From assembly GCF_019929345.1 (NCBI RefSeq), contig NZ_JAHZPJ010000011.1, positions 1 to 64,000 on the forward strand: a DNA stretch of 64,000 bases. The letters run 5' to 3'. Positions 26,147-34,472 of this stretch are shown one piece after another; the stretch's first letter is position 1, and each line of letters opens with the position of its first letter. This DNA is from Streptococcus oralis. Its GTDB lineage: Bacteria; Bacillota; Bacilli; Lactobacillales; Streptococcaceae. The notes beneath the pieces were generated by a model. That model made no database searches. It was given only the letters and a program-made list of their open reading frames with translations, and was not told the origin of the DNA. A program made the translations under genes and the position numbers.

Positions 26147-28648
26147 ATGAGTTTTTACAATCATAAAGAAATTGAGCCTAAGTGGCAGGGCTACTGGGCA
26201 GAACATCATACATTTAAGACAGGAACAGATGCATCAAAACCGAAGTTTTATGCTCTCGACATGTTCCCATATCCTTCAGGAGCTGGATTGCATGTAGGAC
26301 ACCCAGAAGGTTATACAGCAACCGATATCCTCAGCCGTTACAAACGTGCGCAAGGCTACAATGTCCTTCACCCAATGGGATGGGATGCCTTTGGTTTGCC
26401 TGCAGAGCAATACGCTATGGATACGGGGAATGACCCAGCAGAATTTACGGCGGAAAACATTGCCAACTTCAAACGTCAAATCAATGCGCTTGGATTCTCT
26501 TACGACTGGGACCGTGAAGTCAACACAACAGATCCAAACTACTACAAGTGGACACAATGGATTTTCACTAAGCTTTACGAAAAAGGCTTGGCCTATGAAG
26601 CCGAAGTGCCAGTAAACTGGGTGGAAGAGTTGGGAACAGCCATCGCCAACGAAGAAGTGCTTCCTGATGGAACTTCTGAGCGTGGTGGCTATCCCGTTGT
26701 CCGCAAACCGATGCGTCAATGGATGCTTAAAATCACGGCCTATGCAGAGCGCTTGCTTAATGACTTGGATGAGTTGGATTGGCCAGAGTCTATCAAGGAC
26801 ATGCAACGTAACTGGATTGGGAAATCAACTGGTGCCAATGTAACTTTCAAAGTAAAAGGAACAGACAAGGAATTCACCGTCTTTACTACTCGTCCTGACA
26901 CTCTTTTCGGTGCGACTTTCACAGTCTTAGCTCCTGAACATGAACTAGTAGATGCCATCACAAGTCCAGAACAAGCAGAGGCTGTAGCAGACTACAAACA
27001 CCAAGCTAGTCTGAAGTCAGACTTGGCTCGTACAGACCTTGCTAAGGAAAAAACAGGGGTTTGGACTGGTGCTTATGCCATCAACCCTGTCAATGGCAAG
27101 GAAATCCCAATCTGGATTGCAGACTATGTTCTTGCTAGCTACGGAACTGGTGCGGTAATGGCCGTGCCAGCCCACGACCAACGTGACTGGGAATTTGCCA
27201 AACAATTTAACCTTCCAATCGTAGAAGTACTTGAAGGTGGTAATGTAGCAGAAGCTGCCTACACAGAAGACGGTCTTCATGTCAATTCAGACTTCCTAGA
27301 TGGCCTTAACAAAGAAGACGCTATTGCTAAGATTGTGGCTTGGTTGGAAGAAAAAGGCTGCGGTCAAGAAAAAGTCACCTACCGTCTCCGCGACTGGCTC
27401 TTTAGCCGTCAACGTTACTGGGGTGAGCCAATTCCAATCATTCATTGGGAAGATGGGACTTCAACAGCTGTTCCTGAGAGTGAATTGCCACTTGTCTTGC
27501 CAGTCACCAAGGACATCCGCCCTTCAGGTACAGGGGAGAGTCCATTGGCTAACTTGACAGACTGGCTTGAAGTGACTCGTGAGGATGGCGTCAAAGGTCG
27601 TCGCGAAACCAACACCATGCCACAATGGGCAGGTTCAAGCTGGTACTACCTCCGCTATATCGATCCACATAACACAGAAAAATTGGCCGATGAGGATCTT
27701 CTCAAACAATGGTTGCCAGTAGATATCTATGTGGGTGGTGCAGAGCATGCCGTTCTTCACTTGCTTTACGCTCGTTTCTGGCATAAATTCCTCTATGACC
27801 TTGGTGTTGTTCCAACCAAAGAGCCATTCCAAAAACTCTTTAACCAAGGGATGATTTTGGGAACAAGCTACCGTGACCACCGTGGAGCTCTTGTAGCGAC
27901 TGACAAGGTTGAAAAACGTGACGGTTCTTTCTTCCATGTGGAAACAGGAGAAGAGTTGGAGCAAGCACCAGCCAAGATGTCTAAATCTCTTAAGAACGTT
28001 GTTAATCCAGACGACGTAGTGGAACAATACGGTGCCGATACCCTTCGTGTTTATGAAATGTTCATGGGGCCACTTGACGCTTCCATCGCTTGGTCTGAGG
28101 AAGGTCTGGAAGGAAGCCGTAAGTTCCTTGACCGTGTTTACCGTTTGATTACAAGTAAGGAAATTGTTGCGGAAAACAATGGTGCTCTTGACAAGGTTTA
28201 CAATGAAACAGTCAAATCTGTCACTGAGCAAATCGAATCCATGAAATTCAACACAGCCATTGCCCAACTTATGGTCTTTGTCAACGCTGCTAATAAGGAA
28301 GACAAACTCTATGTGGACTACGCCAAAGGCTTTATCCAATTGATTGCCCCATTTGCACCTCATTTAGCAGAAGAACTCTGGCAAACAGTTGCAGTAACAG
28401 GTGAGTCCATCTCTTACGTGGCTTGGCCAGCATGGGACGAAAGCAAATTGGTTGAAGACGAAATCGAAATCGTCGTCCAAATCAAAGGTAAAGTTCGTGC
28501 TAAACTCATGGTTGCTAAAGACCTATCACGCGAAGAATTGCAAGAAATCGCTCTAGCGGATGAAAAAGTTAAAGCGGAAATTGATGGTAAGGAAATCGTG
28601 AAGGTGATTGCGGTACCTAACAAGCTGGTAAATATTGTTGTGAAATAA
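26147..28648 (+). CDS. leuS: Leucyl-tRNA synthetase
   Basis: 833 aa, class I synthetase. The HIGH motif appears as HVGH in [19 protein letters not shown], about residues 41-59. The CP1 editing domain contains [12 protein letters not shown]. The KMSKS motif is intact ([16 protein letters not shown]). Length is normal. TATAAT at 26113-26118 and TTGGAGAAATAGC precede the ATG. Monocistronic: own promoter and a terminator at 28655. No T-box leader is visible in the short 5' region. Confidence 0.98.
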   Translation: MSFYNHKEIEPKWQGYWAEHHTFKTGTDASKPKFYALDMFPYPSGAGLHVGHPEGYTATDILSRYKRAQGYNVLHPMGWDAFGLPAEQYAMDTGNDPAEFTAENIANFKRQINALGFSYDWDREVNTTDPNYYKWTQWIFTKLYEKGLAYEAEVPVNWVEELGTAIANEEVLPDGTSERGGYPVVRKPMRQWMLKITAYAERLLNDLDELDWPESIKDMQRNWIGKSTGANVTFKVKGTDKEFTVFTTRPDTLFGATFTVLAPEHELVDAITSPEQAEAVADYKHQASLKSDLARTDLAKEKTGVWTGAYAINPVNGKEIPIWIADYVLASYGTGAVMAVPAHDQRDWEFAKQFNLPIVEVLEGGNVAEAAYTEDGLHVNSDFLDGLNKEDAIAKIVAWLEEKGCGQEKVTYRLRDWLFSRQRYWGEPIPIIHWEDGTSTAVPESELPLVLPVTKDIRPSGTGESPLANLTDWLEVTREDGVKGRRETNTMPQWAGSSWYYLRYIDPHNTEKLADEDLLKQWLPVDIYVGGAEHAVLHLLYARFWHKFLYDLGVVPTKEPFQKLFNQGMILGTSYRDHRGALVATDKVEKRDGSFFHVETGEELEQAPAKMSKSLKNVVNPDDVVEQYGADTLRVYEMFMGPLDASIAWSEEGLEGSRKFLDRVYRLITSKEIVAENNGALDKVYNETVKSVTEQIESMKFNTAIAQLMVFVNAANKEDKLYVDYAKGFIQLIAPFAPHLAEELWQTVAVTGESISYVAWPAWDESKLVEDEIEIVVQIKGKVRAKLMVAKDLSREELQEIALADEKVKAEIDGKEIVKVIAVPNKLVNIVVK

Positions 28649-28654
28649 GATATG

Positions 28655-28686
28655 AATCCTTCAGAGTAGAATCTGGAGGATTTTTA
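28655..28686 (+). terminator. leuS terminator
   Basis: AATCCTTCAGA / TCTGGAGGATT (one G-U) with a 6-nt loop, then TTTTATTT. Confidence 0.88.
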
Positions 28687-28687
28687 T

Positions 28688-28726
28688 TTGACAAGAAGTT
28701 TCTATTTTGTTAATATAATTAACAAA
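28688..28726 (+). promoter_or_regulatory. MarR-gene promoter with operator palindrome
   Basis: TTGACA (28688-28693), 17 bp, TAATAT (28711-28716), overlapped by TTGTTAA-TATAA-TTAACAA (28707-28725; one more pair on each side). The identical half-sites with the same 5-bp spacing occur at 29221 in front of the next gene, so it is probably the binding site of the MarR protein encoded here, with autorepression. Confidence 0.8.
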
Positions 28727-28739
28727 GAAAAGAGAGATT

Positions 28740-29195
28740 ATGGATAAAAAAGAATTTATTACATTTAATAATCGTTTCAATAGATTTATTTTAGCGTTTG
28801 AACAGTTAAAAAAAACACAACATAAAATTAGTATTGACAAATCCATTACGTTGAATGAGGTACATTTGATTGTTGTGATTGGGAAAAATCAGCCCTTAAA
28901 TCTAGTGAAATTATCTGAATTATTAAAAGTTTCGAGAAGTGCAATAACTCAAAGTGTTAGTAGATTAATTCAAAAAAATTTAGTTGTTTTTGATTTTGCT
29001 CCGAATAATGGGAAAAATAAATATTTGAGATTATCTGAAAAAGGTATCGAAGTTTTTAAAATCCATAAGGAGCAACAAGCATATATTGAAGAATCGGTCT
29101 TTTCAGTTTTAAACAACTATAGCGAGGAGGAGCTTCAAACAGTTGTGAAATTGATGGATGATATTGAAAATGTATGGGGAGGATTGCCGTGGTGA
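28740..29195 (+). CDS. MarR-family transcriptional regulator
   Basis: 151 aa, winged-helix MarR fold. Recognition-helix region LSELLKVSRSAITQSVSRLIQKNLV (about residues 60-85), wing DFAPNNGKNKYLRLSEKG. RBS AAAGAGAGATT just before ATG. Clearly A+T-rich compared with leuS, as is the next gene, which suggests acquisition as a pair. The operators at 28707 and 29221 make autoregulation and control of the adjacent thioesterase gene likely. Distinct from the fab-cluster regulator FabT by location; the ligand is unknown. Confidence 0.9.
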   Translation: MDKKEFITFNNRFNRFILAFEQLKKTQHKISIDKSITLNEVHLIVVIGKNQPLNLVKLSELLKVSRSAITQSVSRLIQKNLVVFDFAPNNGKNKYLRLSEKGIEVFKIHKEQQAYIEESVFSVLNNYSEEELQTVVKLMDDIENVWGGLPW

Positions 29196-29220
29196 AAGTC
29201 ACGGTAAATTTTAAATTTAG

Positions 29221-29239
29221 TTGTTAAGTATATTAACAA
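29221..29239 (+). promoter_or_regulatory. Second MarR-type operator
   Basis: TTGTTAA-GTATA-TTAACAA, the same inverted half-sites and 5-bp spacing as in the MarR-gene promoter, just upstream of the thioesterase RBS (AAAAGGAGAAG). Confidence 0.8.
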
Positions 29240-29250
29240 AAGGAGAAGAT

Positions 29251-30483
29251 ATGACTGTAAACATTGAACTGATTTCACAAACTGATTTAGCAGATGAATC
29301 TTTTTATATTACTATCAATGGTTTAGAACCAAGGACAAGGTATTGTGTAGAAATGTACCTATCTGATTATTACTGTATAAATGCTCCCTTACTTTTAGAT
29401 CATGATGTCATGTGGAAATCAACTGCAATTTTTTTATCTGATCAGGACGGTATGATTGACACCTCTCAAACAGCATCTATTTCGGGATCTTATAAAGGAG
29501 TTTCAGAAATGGGCTTGTTCTTTAATGCGAAACCGTTGAAGAATAGGAAAAGGAGATTACCCAGTTCTCTTGATAGAATTCCATTGCGAGATTGTTTTGG
29601 TGTTGAAATTAAAATCAGGCTGGGGAAAGATGTGGTCGCGGAGCAAAGTTTTGTAAGGCGTTATATGAATCTGGGAATAAGGTATCAAGATATTTATGAT
29701 AAGCATTTTCAAGGTCGATTATTTTATGATGAAAAGTTAAGAAAGGCGCCAGCCGTGATTATTGTTAGCGGTAGTGAGGGAAGAATTGAAAAAGCTCAGA
29801 ACATTGCCCAACTTTTATCTTCTAGAGGCTATATTTGTCTTGCGATAGCTTATTTTGGTTTAGAGGGATTACCCCAAAACTTAGAACGAATTCCGATAGA
29901 ATGTCTGGAGGAAGCGAAAGATTTTCTATATCATCATCCTCAAGTTGATAATACAAAAATAGGAATATATGGTCGTTCTAAAGGAGCAGAGCTTGTTCTA
30001 GCTGGACAAAGTATTTTGGATGATGTGCAATGTTTGGTACTCAATTCCCCCTCAAATGTAATATTTGAAGGAATAAAGGGAAAACTCAACTCTCATTCAT
30101 CTTCTTGGACATATTTGCAAAAAGAACTTCCGTATCAAAAATTTCAACTAGGAAATTATTTGTTAAACAAGTTTTTTGGAAAACATATTTCGGAAGATAG
30201 TAGGGCTCGGATTGATGTGAGTAAAATTTCCTCTCCTTTATTATTGCTAGGAAGCGATGTTGATGAAATATGGAATGCGTCATCCGCGATAGATGATATT
30301 ATTTCACATTATAAAGGGAAATCCATTTTGTTTAAAAAATACCATGAAACGGGGCATATGTTGACGGTTGCTTATCAACCGAATCATCGTTATCGAAAAG
30401 ATTGGCGCTTATTAATGAAAGAAAGTGTAGACTCTTGGTTTGCCACGATAAATTTTTTTGATACACATCTGAAAAATTTGTAG
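29251..30483 (+). CDS. Acyl-CoA thioesterase / BAAT-type alpha/beta hydrolase
   Basis: 410 aa from the ATG at 29251 (MTVNIELISQTDLADESFYI); a longer frame starts in the operator and lacks support. The N-terminal half (about 1-150) matches the acyl-CoA thioester hydrolase/BAAT N-terminal beta domain. The C-terminal half is an alpha/beta hydrolase with IVSGSEGRIEKAQNIAQLLSSRGY, nucleophile elbow GRSKGAELVL (Ser at the usual Ser/Cys position), and a late His in HETGHMLTVAYQPNHR. It probably cleaves or transfers an acyl thioester; the substrate is unknown. A+T-rich like the MarR gene before it. Confidence 0.88.
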   Translation: MTVNIELISQTDLADESFYITINGLEPRTRYCVEMYLSDYYCINAPLLLDHDVMWKSTAIFLSDQDGMIDTSQTASISGSYKGVSEMGLFFNAKPLKNRKRRLPSSLDRIPLRDCFGVEIKIRLGKDVVAEQSFVRRYMNLGIRYQDIYDKHFQGRLFYDEKLRKAPAVIIVSGSEGRIEKAQNIAQLLSSRGYICLAIAYFGLEGLPQNLERIPIECLEEAKDFLYHHPQVDNTKIGIYGRSKGAELVLAGQSILDDVQCLVLNSPSNVIFEGIKGKLNSHSSSWTYLQKELPYQKFQLGNYLLNKFFGKHISEDSRARIDVSKISSPLLLLGSDVDEIWNASSAIDDIISHYKGKSILFKKYHETGHMLTVAYQPNHRYRKDWRLLMKESVDSWFATINFFDTHLKNL

Positions 30484-30506
30484 ATAGTGCTGAACCGTGC
30501 TATAAT
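30478..30506 (+). promoter_or_regulatory. yjdF promoter
   Basis: TTGTAG (30478-30483), 17 bp, TATAAT (30501-30506). The -35 box overlaps the stop codon of the thioesterase gene. Confidence 0.65.
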
Positions 30507-30511
30507 AGTCC

Positions 30512-30615
30512 CAACTAAGATAAAAACACAGTTCTGGTTGGTAGTCCAGACGTAGGCAAGCCTATCAGTAACCTTCCTCCTTGGTTGTCCATTCTTAGGG
30601 ATAGATTTAAGGAGG
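30512..30615 (+). promoter_or_regulatory. yjdF-motif RNA (azaaromatic-responsive riboswitch candidate)
   Basis: Leader of a YjdF-family gene. Visible pairings: CTAAGA near 30515 with TCTTAG near 30593 (outer stem), TCTGG/CCAGA, TAGGC/GCCTA, and AACC/GGTT. CCTCCTT (30576-30582) is the exact complement of the Shine-Dalgarno AAGGAGG (30609-30615), a clear way to switch translation. YjdF genes are known to sit behind the yjdF riboswitch, which senses azaaromatic compounds. The assignment rests on the gene and fold; I did not align the whole consensus. Confidence 0.75.
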
Positions 30616-30622
30616 TGCTGTC

Positions 30623-31036
30623 GTGGAAATCGTTTCAATTGGCTTGACAGTTTATTTTGAAGATGGATTTTGGCATGGATTGTTTGAACAAGAGTATGAG
30701 GGAACTTATCAAGTTTGTCGTGTGACATTTGGTCAGGAACCAAAAGAGGATGAAATTTTGAAACTTTTACAGACTCAGTTTGCTCGGTTATCTTTTAGTC
30801 CAGAGGCAACAGTCAAACAGCATGTGAAGATTAAGAATCCGAAGCGTCTGCAGCGAGCTGTAAAGAAACAGGTGAAGCAGAAAGTTTCTTCTAAGTCACA
30901 AGAGCTCTTGCAGTTGCAGTATGACGAACGAAAAAAGTATTCAAAACAACAGTCTAGTCTCCAAAAGCAATTGCTCAAGCAAGAGAAATTTGAACGCAAA
31001 CAGCAAAAACGTAGAGAGAAGCACAAGGGGCATTAA
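30623..31036 (+). CDS. YjdF family protein (DUF2992)
   Basis: 137 aa, GTG start behind AAGGAGGTGCTGTC. The N-terminal half (EIVSIGLTVYFEDGFWHGLFEQEYEGTYQVCRVTFGQEPKEDEIL) is the conserved part; the C-terminal third is a highly basic probable coiled coil (LLKQEKFERKQQKRREKHKGH). Function unknown; in other Firmicutes the family is tied to azaaromatic toxin response through its riboswitch. It has its own promoter and leader, independent of the preceding thioesterase. Confidence 0.87.
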   Translation: MEIVSIGLTVYFEDGFWHGLFEQEYEGTYQVCRVTFGQEPKEDEILKLLQTQFARLSFSPEATVKQHVKIKNPKRLQRAVKKQVKQKVSSKSQELLQLQYDERKKYSKQQSSLQKQLLKQEKFERKQQKRREKHKGH

Positions 31037-31154
31037 CTCACTCGTTTCCATATTTGATCATTCCTCCATAAACTGGGGGGATGATTTTTATAAGAGGAGT
31101 TTGCATTGTTGAATCGAAAACCAAGTGTTTCCTAAAATTTTCATTAAGATATGT

Positions 31155-31160
31155 TATACT
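31155..31160 (+). promoter_or_regulatory. -10 box of the GNAT pair
   Basis: TATACT 31 bp upstream of the ATG at 31191; no good -35 box at 17 bp, so confidence is limited. It starts a probable two-gene unit of GNAT enzymes. Confidence 0.5.
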
Positions 31161-31190
31161 ATATTCAAGGAATGAACAAGGAGAAAAACG

Positions 31191-31886
31191 ATGCCAGTAA
31201 ACGAATATGGTCAGATGATTGGTGAGTCAATGGAAGGTTATACACCAGGTGAATTGCCTTCCATTGATTTCTTAGAAGGGCGCTACGCTCGGATAGAAGC
31301 TCTTTTAGTGGAAAAGCATGCGGAGGATCTGCTAGCTGTTTATGGTCCAGATACTCCTCGGGAGATGTGGACCTACCTCTTTCAGGAGCCAGTGGCAGAC
31401 ATGGAGGAACTGGTTGCCGTTTTAAATCAGATGTTGGCTCGTAAGGATCGATTTTACTACGTGATTATAGACAAGGCAACGGGTAAGGCCTTGGGAACTT
31501 TTTCTCTCATGCGCATTGATCAGAATAACCGTGTAATAGAAGTGGGAGCTGTCACCTTTTCACCGGCTCTTAAGAGGACGAGGCTAGGAACAGAAGCCCA
31601 GTATCTCTTGGCTAGCTATGTTTTTGAGGAGCTCAACTATCGTCGCTATGAGTGGAAGTGCGATGCTCTAAATCTCCCATCAAGACGAGCTGCGGAACGT
31701 TTGGGCTTTGTCTATGAAGGAACTTTCCGCCAGGCAGTCGTTTATAAGGGGCGTACTCGAGATACGGATTGGTTGTCTATGATTGATAAGGACTGGCCTC
31801 AAGTCAAAGCCCGTTTGGAAGCATGGCTGGCTCCTGAAAACTTTGATAAAGATGGACGGCAGCACAAGAGCTTAAGAGAATTCTGA
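31191..31886 (+). CDS. GNAT-family N-acetyltransferase (RimJ/RimL-like)
   Basis: 231 aa. The acetyltransferase core spans about residues 30-195: KATGKALGTFSLMRIDQNNRVIEVGAVTFSPALKRTRLGTEAQYLL includes the acetyl-CoA-binding strand and loop, and CDALNLPSRRAAERLGFVYEGTFR is the classic RimJ/RimL motif. It is followed by a C-terminal extension ending HKSLREF. Substrate unknown. RBS AAGGAGAAAAACG. The second GNAT starts 12 bp later, so both are likely co-transcribed. Confidence 0.9.
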   Translation: MPVNEYGQMIGESMEGYTPGELPSIDFLEGRYARIEALLVEKHAEDLLAVYGPDTPREMWTYLFQEPVADMEELVAVLNQMLARKDRFYYVIIDKATGKALGTFSLMRIDQNNRVIEVGAVTFSPALKRTRLGTEAQYLLASYVFEELNYRRYEWKCDALNLPSRRAAERLGFVYEGTFRQAVVYKGRTRDTDWLSMIDKDWPQVKARLEAWLAPENFDKDGRQHKSLREF

Positions 31887-31897
31887 GAGGTATTGAG

Positions 31898-32314
31898 ATG
31901 ATTACTATTAGAAGGCAAGAAATCGTCAAGCTAGAGGATATTTTGCATCTCTATCAGGCAGTCAGTTGGACAAATTATACCCATCAACCTCAGATGTTGG
32001 AGAAGGCCTTGTCTCATTCATTAGCGATTTATCTGGCACATGATGGCGATGCTGTGGTGGGCTTGACCCGTTTAGTCGGAGATGGCTTTTCATCGATTTT
32101 TGTCCAGGATTTGATCGTTTTGCCTAGCTATCAGCGCCAAGGGATTGGTAGTGCCCTAATGAGAAAGGCTTTAGAGGATTTCAAAGATGCCTATCAAGTC
32201 CAACTGGTGACCGAACAGACAGAAAAAACCTTGGGATTCTATCGTTCTCTGGGATTTGAAACCTTATCTACTTATGATTGTACAGGAATGATTTGGGTGG
32301 ATCGAAAAAGATAA
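31898..32314 (+). CDS. GNAT-family N-acetyltransferase
   Basis: 138 aa, a minimal GNAT domain. The acetyl-CoA loop is IVLPSYQRQGIGSALMRKAL (about residues 74-93), followed by the C-terminal strand GFYRSLGFETLSTYDCTGMIW. Substrate unknown. RBS AGAGGTATTGAG. The CiaR site of the first tandem csRNA gene begins only 14 bp after its stop codon. Confidence 0.88.
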   Translation: MITIRRQEIVKLEDILHLYQAVSWTNYTHQPQMLEKALSHSLAIYLAHDGDAVVGLTRLVGDGFSSIFVQDLIVLPSYQRQGIGSALMRKALEDFKDAYQVQLVTEQTEKTLGFYRSLGFETLSTYDCTGMIWVDRKR

Positions 32315-32327
32315 AAAATTATTTTTT

Positions 32328-32360
32328 CTTAAGTAAAGTTTAAGCCTTTTCCTGTATTAT
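32328..32360 (+). promoter_or_regulatory. CiaR site and promoter of tandem csRNA gene 1
   Basis: CTTAAG-TAAAG-TTTAAG (32328-32344), 10 nt, -10 TATTAT (32355-32360). Confidence 0.85.
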
Positions 32361-32366
32361 ATAATC

Positions 32367-32463
32367 ATTAAATAAAGACCTCCTAACTTTATTTAATGAA
32401 ATCCTAAACTTTTCTTTTTCATCATAATCTCCTAAAGAAGTCACCCAATCAGGTGACTTTTTT
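32367..32463 (+). ncRNA. ccnA: CiaR-dependent small RNA, ccnA-type (csRNA)
   Basis: About 97 nt. It has the same 5' hairpin (ATTAAATAAAG/CTTTATTTAAT, loop ACCTCCTAA) as the ccnE-type RNA, a middle with CTTTTTCATCATAATCTCC, and terminator AAGTCACC/GGTGACTT with six T. First of a tandem pair upstream of ruvB, where pneumococcus carries ccnA and ccnB (position recalled; which is A and which is B is assumed from order). Confidence 0.87.
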
Positions 32464-32528
32464 GTGGCTTGGGGAGGAAAAATCCATTTGGAAAAAAATT
32501 TTTAAAAAAATGATAAATCAAAGAAAAA

Positions 32529-32561
32529 GTTAAGTTAGCTTTAAGATTCATCTTGTATTAT
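32529..32561 (+). promoter_or_regulatory. CiaR site and promoter of tandem csRNA gene 2
   Basis: GTTAAG-TTAGC-TTTAAG (32529-32545), 10 nt, -10 TATTAT (32556-32561). Confidence 0.85.
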
Positions 32562-32567
32562 ATAACC

Positions 32568-32665
32568 ATTAAATAAAGACCTCCTAACTTTATTTAATGA
32601 AATCCTAAACTTTTCTTTTTCATAATAATCTCCCTAAAGAGGCCACCCAATCAGGTGGCTTTTTT
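32568..32665 (+). ncRNA. ccnB: CiaR-dependent small RNA, ccnB-type (csRNA)
   Basis: About 98 nt, nearly identical to the preceding csRNA in its first 50 nt, with middle TTTTTCATAATAATCTCC and terminator GGCCACC/GGTGGC plus T-run. The tandem arrangement implies duplication. Its terminator T-run overlaps the ruvB -35 box. Confidence 0.87.
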
Positions 32666-32692
32666 GTTTGTGGCTTGGATTTTTGATATAAT
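32664..32692 (+). promoter_or_regulatory. ruvB promoter (predicts a leaderless mRNA)
   Basis: TTGTTT (32664-32669), 17 bp, TATAAT (32687-32692). Only six bases (AGAGCC) separate the -10 box from the ruvB ATG at 32699, so transcription should start at or within a base or two of the start codon, and no Shine-Dalgarno is present. Confidence 0.7.
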
Positions 32693-32698
32693 AGAGCC

Positions 32699-33697
32699 AT
32701 GAGTAGAATTTTAGACAATGAAATCATGGGGGATGAGGAGTTGGTAGAACGTACCCTCCGTCCTCAGTATTTACGTGAATATATTGGGCAGGATAAGGTC
32801 AAGGATCAGCTGCAAATTTTTATCGAAGCTGCCAAAATGCGGGATGAAGCACTGGACCATGTACTCTTATTTGGGCCACCAGGTTTGGGGAAAACGACCA
32901 TGGCCTTTGTTATTGCCAATGAACTGGGAGTCAATCTCAAGCAAACGTCTGGTCCTGTCATTGAAAAAGCGGGTGATCTGGTAGCAATTTTGAATGATTT
33001 GGAACCTGGAGACGTCCTTTTTATTGACGAGATTCATCGCTTGCCCATGTCGGTGGAAGAGGTGCTCTATAGTGCCATGGAGGACTTCTACATTGATATC
33101 ATGATTGGTGCTGGTGAAGGCAGTCGCAGTGTTCATTTGGACTTGCCACCATTCACCTTGATTGGTGCAACGACACGTGCGGGGATGCTTTCAAATCCTC
33201 TGCGAGCACGTTTTGGGATTACAGGTCATATGGAGTATTATGCTCATGATGACTTGACGGAGATTGTTGAACGAACGGCAGATATTTTTGAGATGGAAAT
33301 CACTCATGAAGCTGCAGCTGAGTTGGCCTTACGCAGTCGTGGAACTCCTCGTATCGCCAATCGTCTCCTCAAGCGCGTGCGCGACTTTGCCCAGATTATG
33401 GGAAATGGGGTTATCGATGATGTCATTACCGATAAGGCTTTGACCATGTTAGATGTAGACCATGAAGGTTTGGACTATGTAGACCAAAAAATCCTTCGTA
33501 CCATGATTGAGATGTACGGTGGTGGTCCAGTTGGTTTAGGAACTCTTTCTGTTAATATTGCAGAGGAGCGTGAGACGGTAGAAGATATGTATGAACCTTA
33601 CCTGATTCAGAAAGGTTTCATCATGCGAACTCGTTCTGGACGGGTGGCGACAGCTAAGGCATATGAGCATTTAGGGTATGAATACAATGAAAAATGA
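32699..33697 (+). CDS. ruvB: Holliday-junction branch-migration helicase RuvB
   Basis: 332 aa, hexameric AAA+ motor that drives RuvA-bound Holliday junctions. Walker [10 protein letters not shown] at residues 59-67, Walker [10 protein letters not shown] at about 105-113, sensor ATTRAG, arginine-finger region SNPLRARFG, then the winged-helix C-terminus. The ATG at 32699 gives the usual streptococcal N-terminus ([15 protein letters not shown]); the next in-frame ATG, for the MGDEEL segment, would give a short version with GAAATC before it. The 3' end overlaps the following gene by 20 bp. Confidence 0.97.
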   Translation: MSRILDNEIMGDEELVERTLRPQYLREYIGQDKVKDQLQIFIEAAKMRDEALDHVLLFGPPGLGKTTMAFVIANELGVNLKQTSGPVIEKAGDLVAILNDLEPGDVLFIDEIHRLPMSVEEVLYSAMEDFYIDIMIGAGEGSRSVHLDLPPFTLIGATTRAGMLSNPLRARFGITGHMEYYAHDDLTEIVERTADIFEMEITHEAAAELALRSRGTPRIANRLLKRVRDFAQIMGNGVIDDVITDKALTMLDVDHEGLDYVDQKILRTMIEMYGGGPVGLGTLSVNIAEERETVEDMYEPYLIQKGFIMRTRSGRVATAKAYEHLGYEYNEK

Positions 33698-34262
33698 ACA
33701 AGAAATTCTAGATGCTTTCAGAGAAAATCCAGATATGATGACCATTCTGACCATCATTCGTGATCTTGATCTGAAAGACTCGTGGTTGGCAGCAGGTTCT
33801 GTCAGGAATTTCATCTGGAATCTATTGTCAGACAAATCGCCTTTTGATCATGAAACGGACGTGGATGTGATTTTCTTTGATCCAGATGTTTCTTATGAGG
33901 AAACAGTATCCCTAGAAAAAAAGCTGAGAGAAGATTTCCCTCAGTATCAGTGGGAGTTGAAAAATCAGGTCTATATGCATCTGCACAGTCCCCACACAGC
34001 GCCTTACACGAGTTCTCGTGATGCCATGAGTAAGTATCCTGAGCGCTGTACGGCGATAGGTCTTCGCTTGCATGCCGATGCAACTTTAGAGCCCTTTGCG
34101 CCCTATGGTTTAGAGGATATTTTAAAGTTTCAAGTTTCCCCAACTCCTCATTTTTTAGAGAATGAGGACCGAATGAAGCTCTATCAAGAACGCTTGTCCA
34201 AGAAAAATTGGCAAGAAAAATGGAAAAATCTCACTTTTTCAAAAAACTTAAGAAAAATTTAA
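33678..34262 (+). CDS. Nucleotidyltransferase-like protein (DUF925 type)
   Basis: 194 aa. [29 protein letters not shown] (about residues 42-70) has the Gly-Ser and DVD acid pair typical of nucleotidyltransferase-fold proteins; the substrate is unknown. Starts inside ruvB (ATG 33678, or 33687 in the same frame) with a weak RBS, so translation is probably coupled to ruvB. The last codons and stop (ACTTAAGAAAAATTTAA) form the CiaR direct repeat of the next small-RNA gene, so CiaR binding overlaps this coding end. Confidence 0.85.
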   Translation: MNTMKNEQEILDAFRENPDMMTILTIIRDLDLKDSWLAAGSVRNFIWNLLSDKSPFDHETDVDVIFFDPDVSYEETVSLEKKLREDFPQYQWELKNQVYMHLHSPHTAPYTSSRDAMSKYPERCTAIGLRLHADATLEPFAPYGLEDILKFQVSPTPHFLENEDRMKLYQERLSKKNWQEKWKNLTFSKNLRKI

Positions 34263-34279
34263 GTTAGGGACGGTATACT
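34247..34279 (+). promoter_or_regulatory. CiaR site and promoter of the fourth csRNA gene
   Basis: CTTAAG-AAAAA-TTTAAG (34247-34263), 10 nt, -10 TATACT (34274-34279). The repeat overlaps the stop codon of the upstream gene (34260-34262). Confidence 0.87.
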
Positions 34280-34285
34280 AGGTTC

Positions 34286-34378
34286 ATAAGTTAAGAGAAA
34301 CTTAACTTAAACTCCTAAAACTTTTTCATAATAATCTCCCTATAAAATAAAGTCGCCTAATCAGGCGGCTTATTTTTT
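34286..34378 (+). ncRNA. ccnD: CiaR-dependent small RNA, ccnD-type (csRNA)
   Basis: About 93 nt. The 5' hairpin AAGTTAAG/CTTAACTT has loop AGAAA and lacks the CCTCC loop of the other three, while the middle TTTTTCATAATAATCTCC is exactly shared. The 3' terminator is AGTCGCC/GGCGGCT with TATTTTTT. Located between the nucleotidyltransferase-like gene and uppS, as ccnD is in pneumococcus (memory). Confidence 0.85.
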
Positions 34379-34434
34379 GTCTATCTGCAAGCAGGGGCAG
34401 TAACTTAGCAATAGAAGAAAATAGGGAAATATGG

Positions 34435-34440
34435 TATAAT
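34435..34440 (+). promoter_or_regulatory. -10 box upstream of uppS
   Basis: TATAAT, about 33 bp before the uppS ATG, separate from the csRNA terminator. It probably drives uppS-cdsA-rseP(-proS). Confidence 0.6.
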
Positions 34441-34472
34441 GAAACGATAGATTTTTGAATAGGAATATGATC

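Noticed and set aside
27635..28363. Long open frame (242 codons) on the minus strand inside leuS.
   Set aside because: It is a shadow of leuS codon use; no RBS, no known domain, and leuS is intact.
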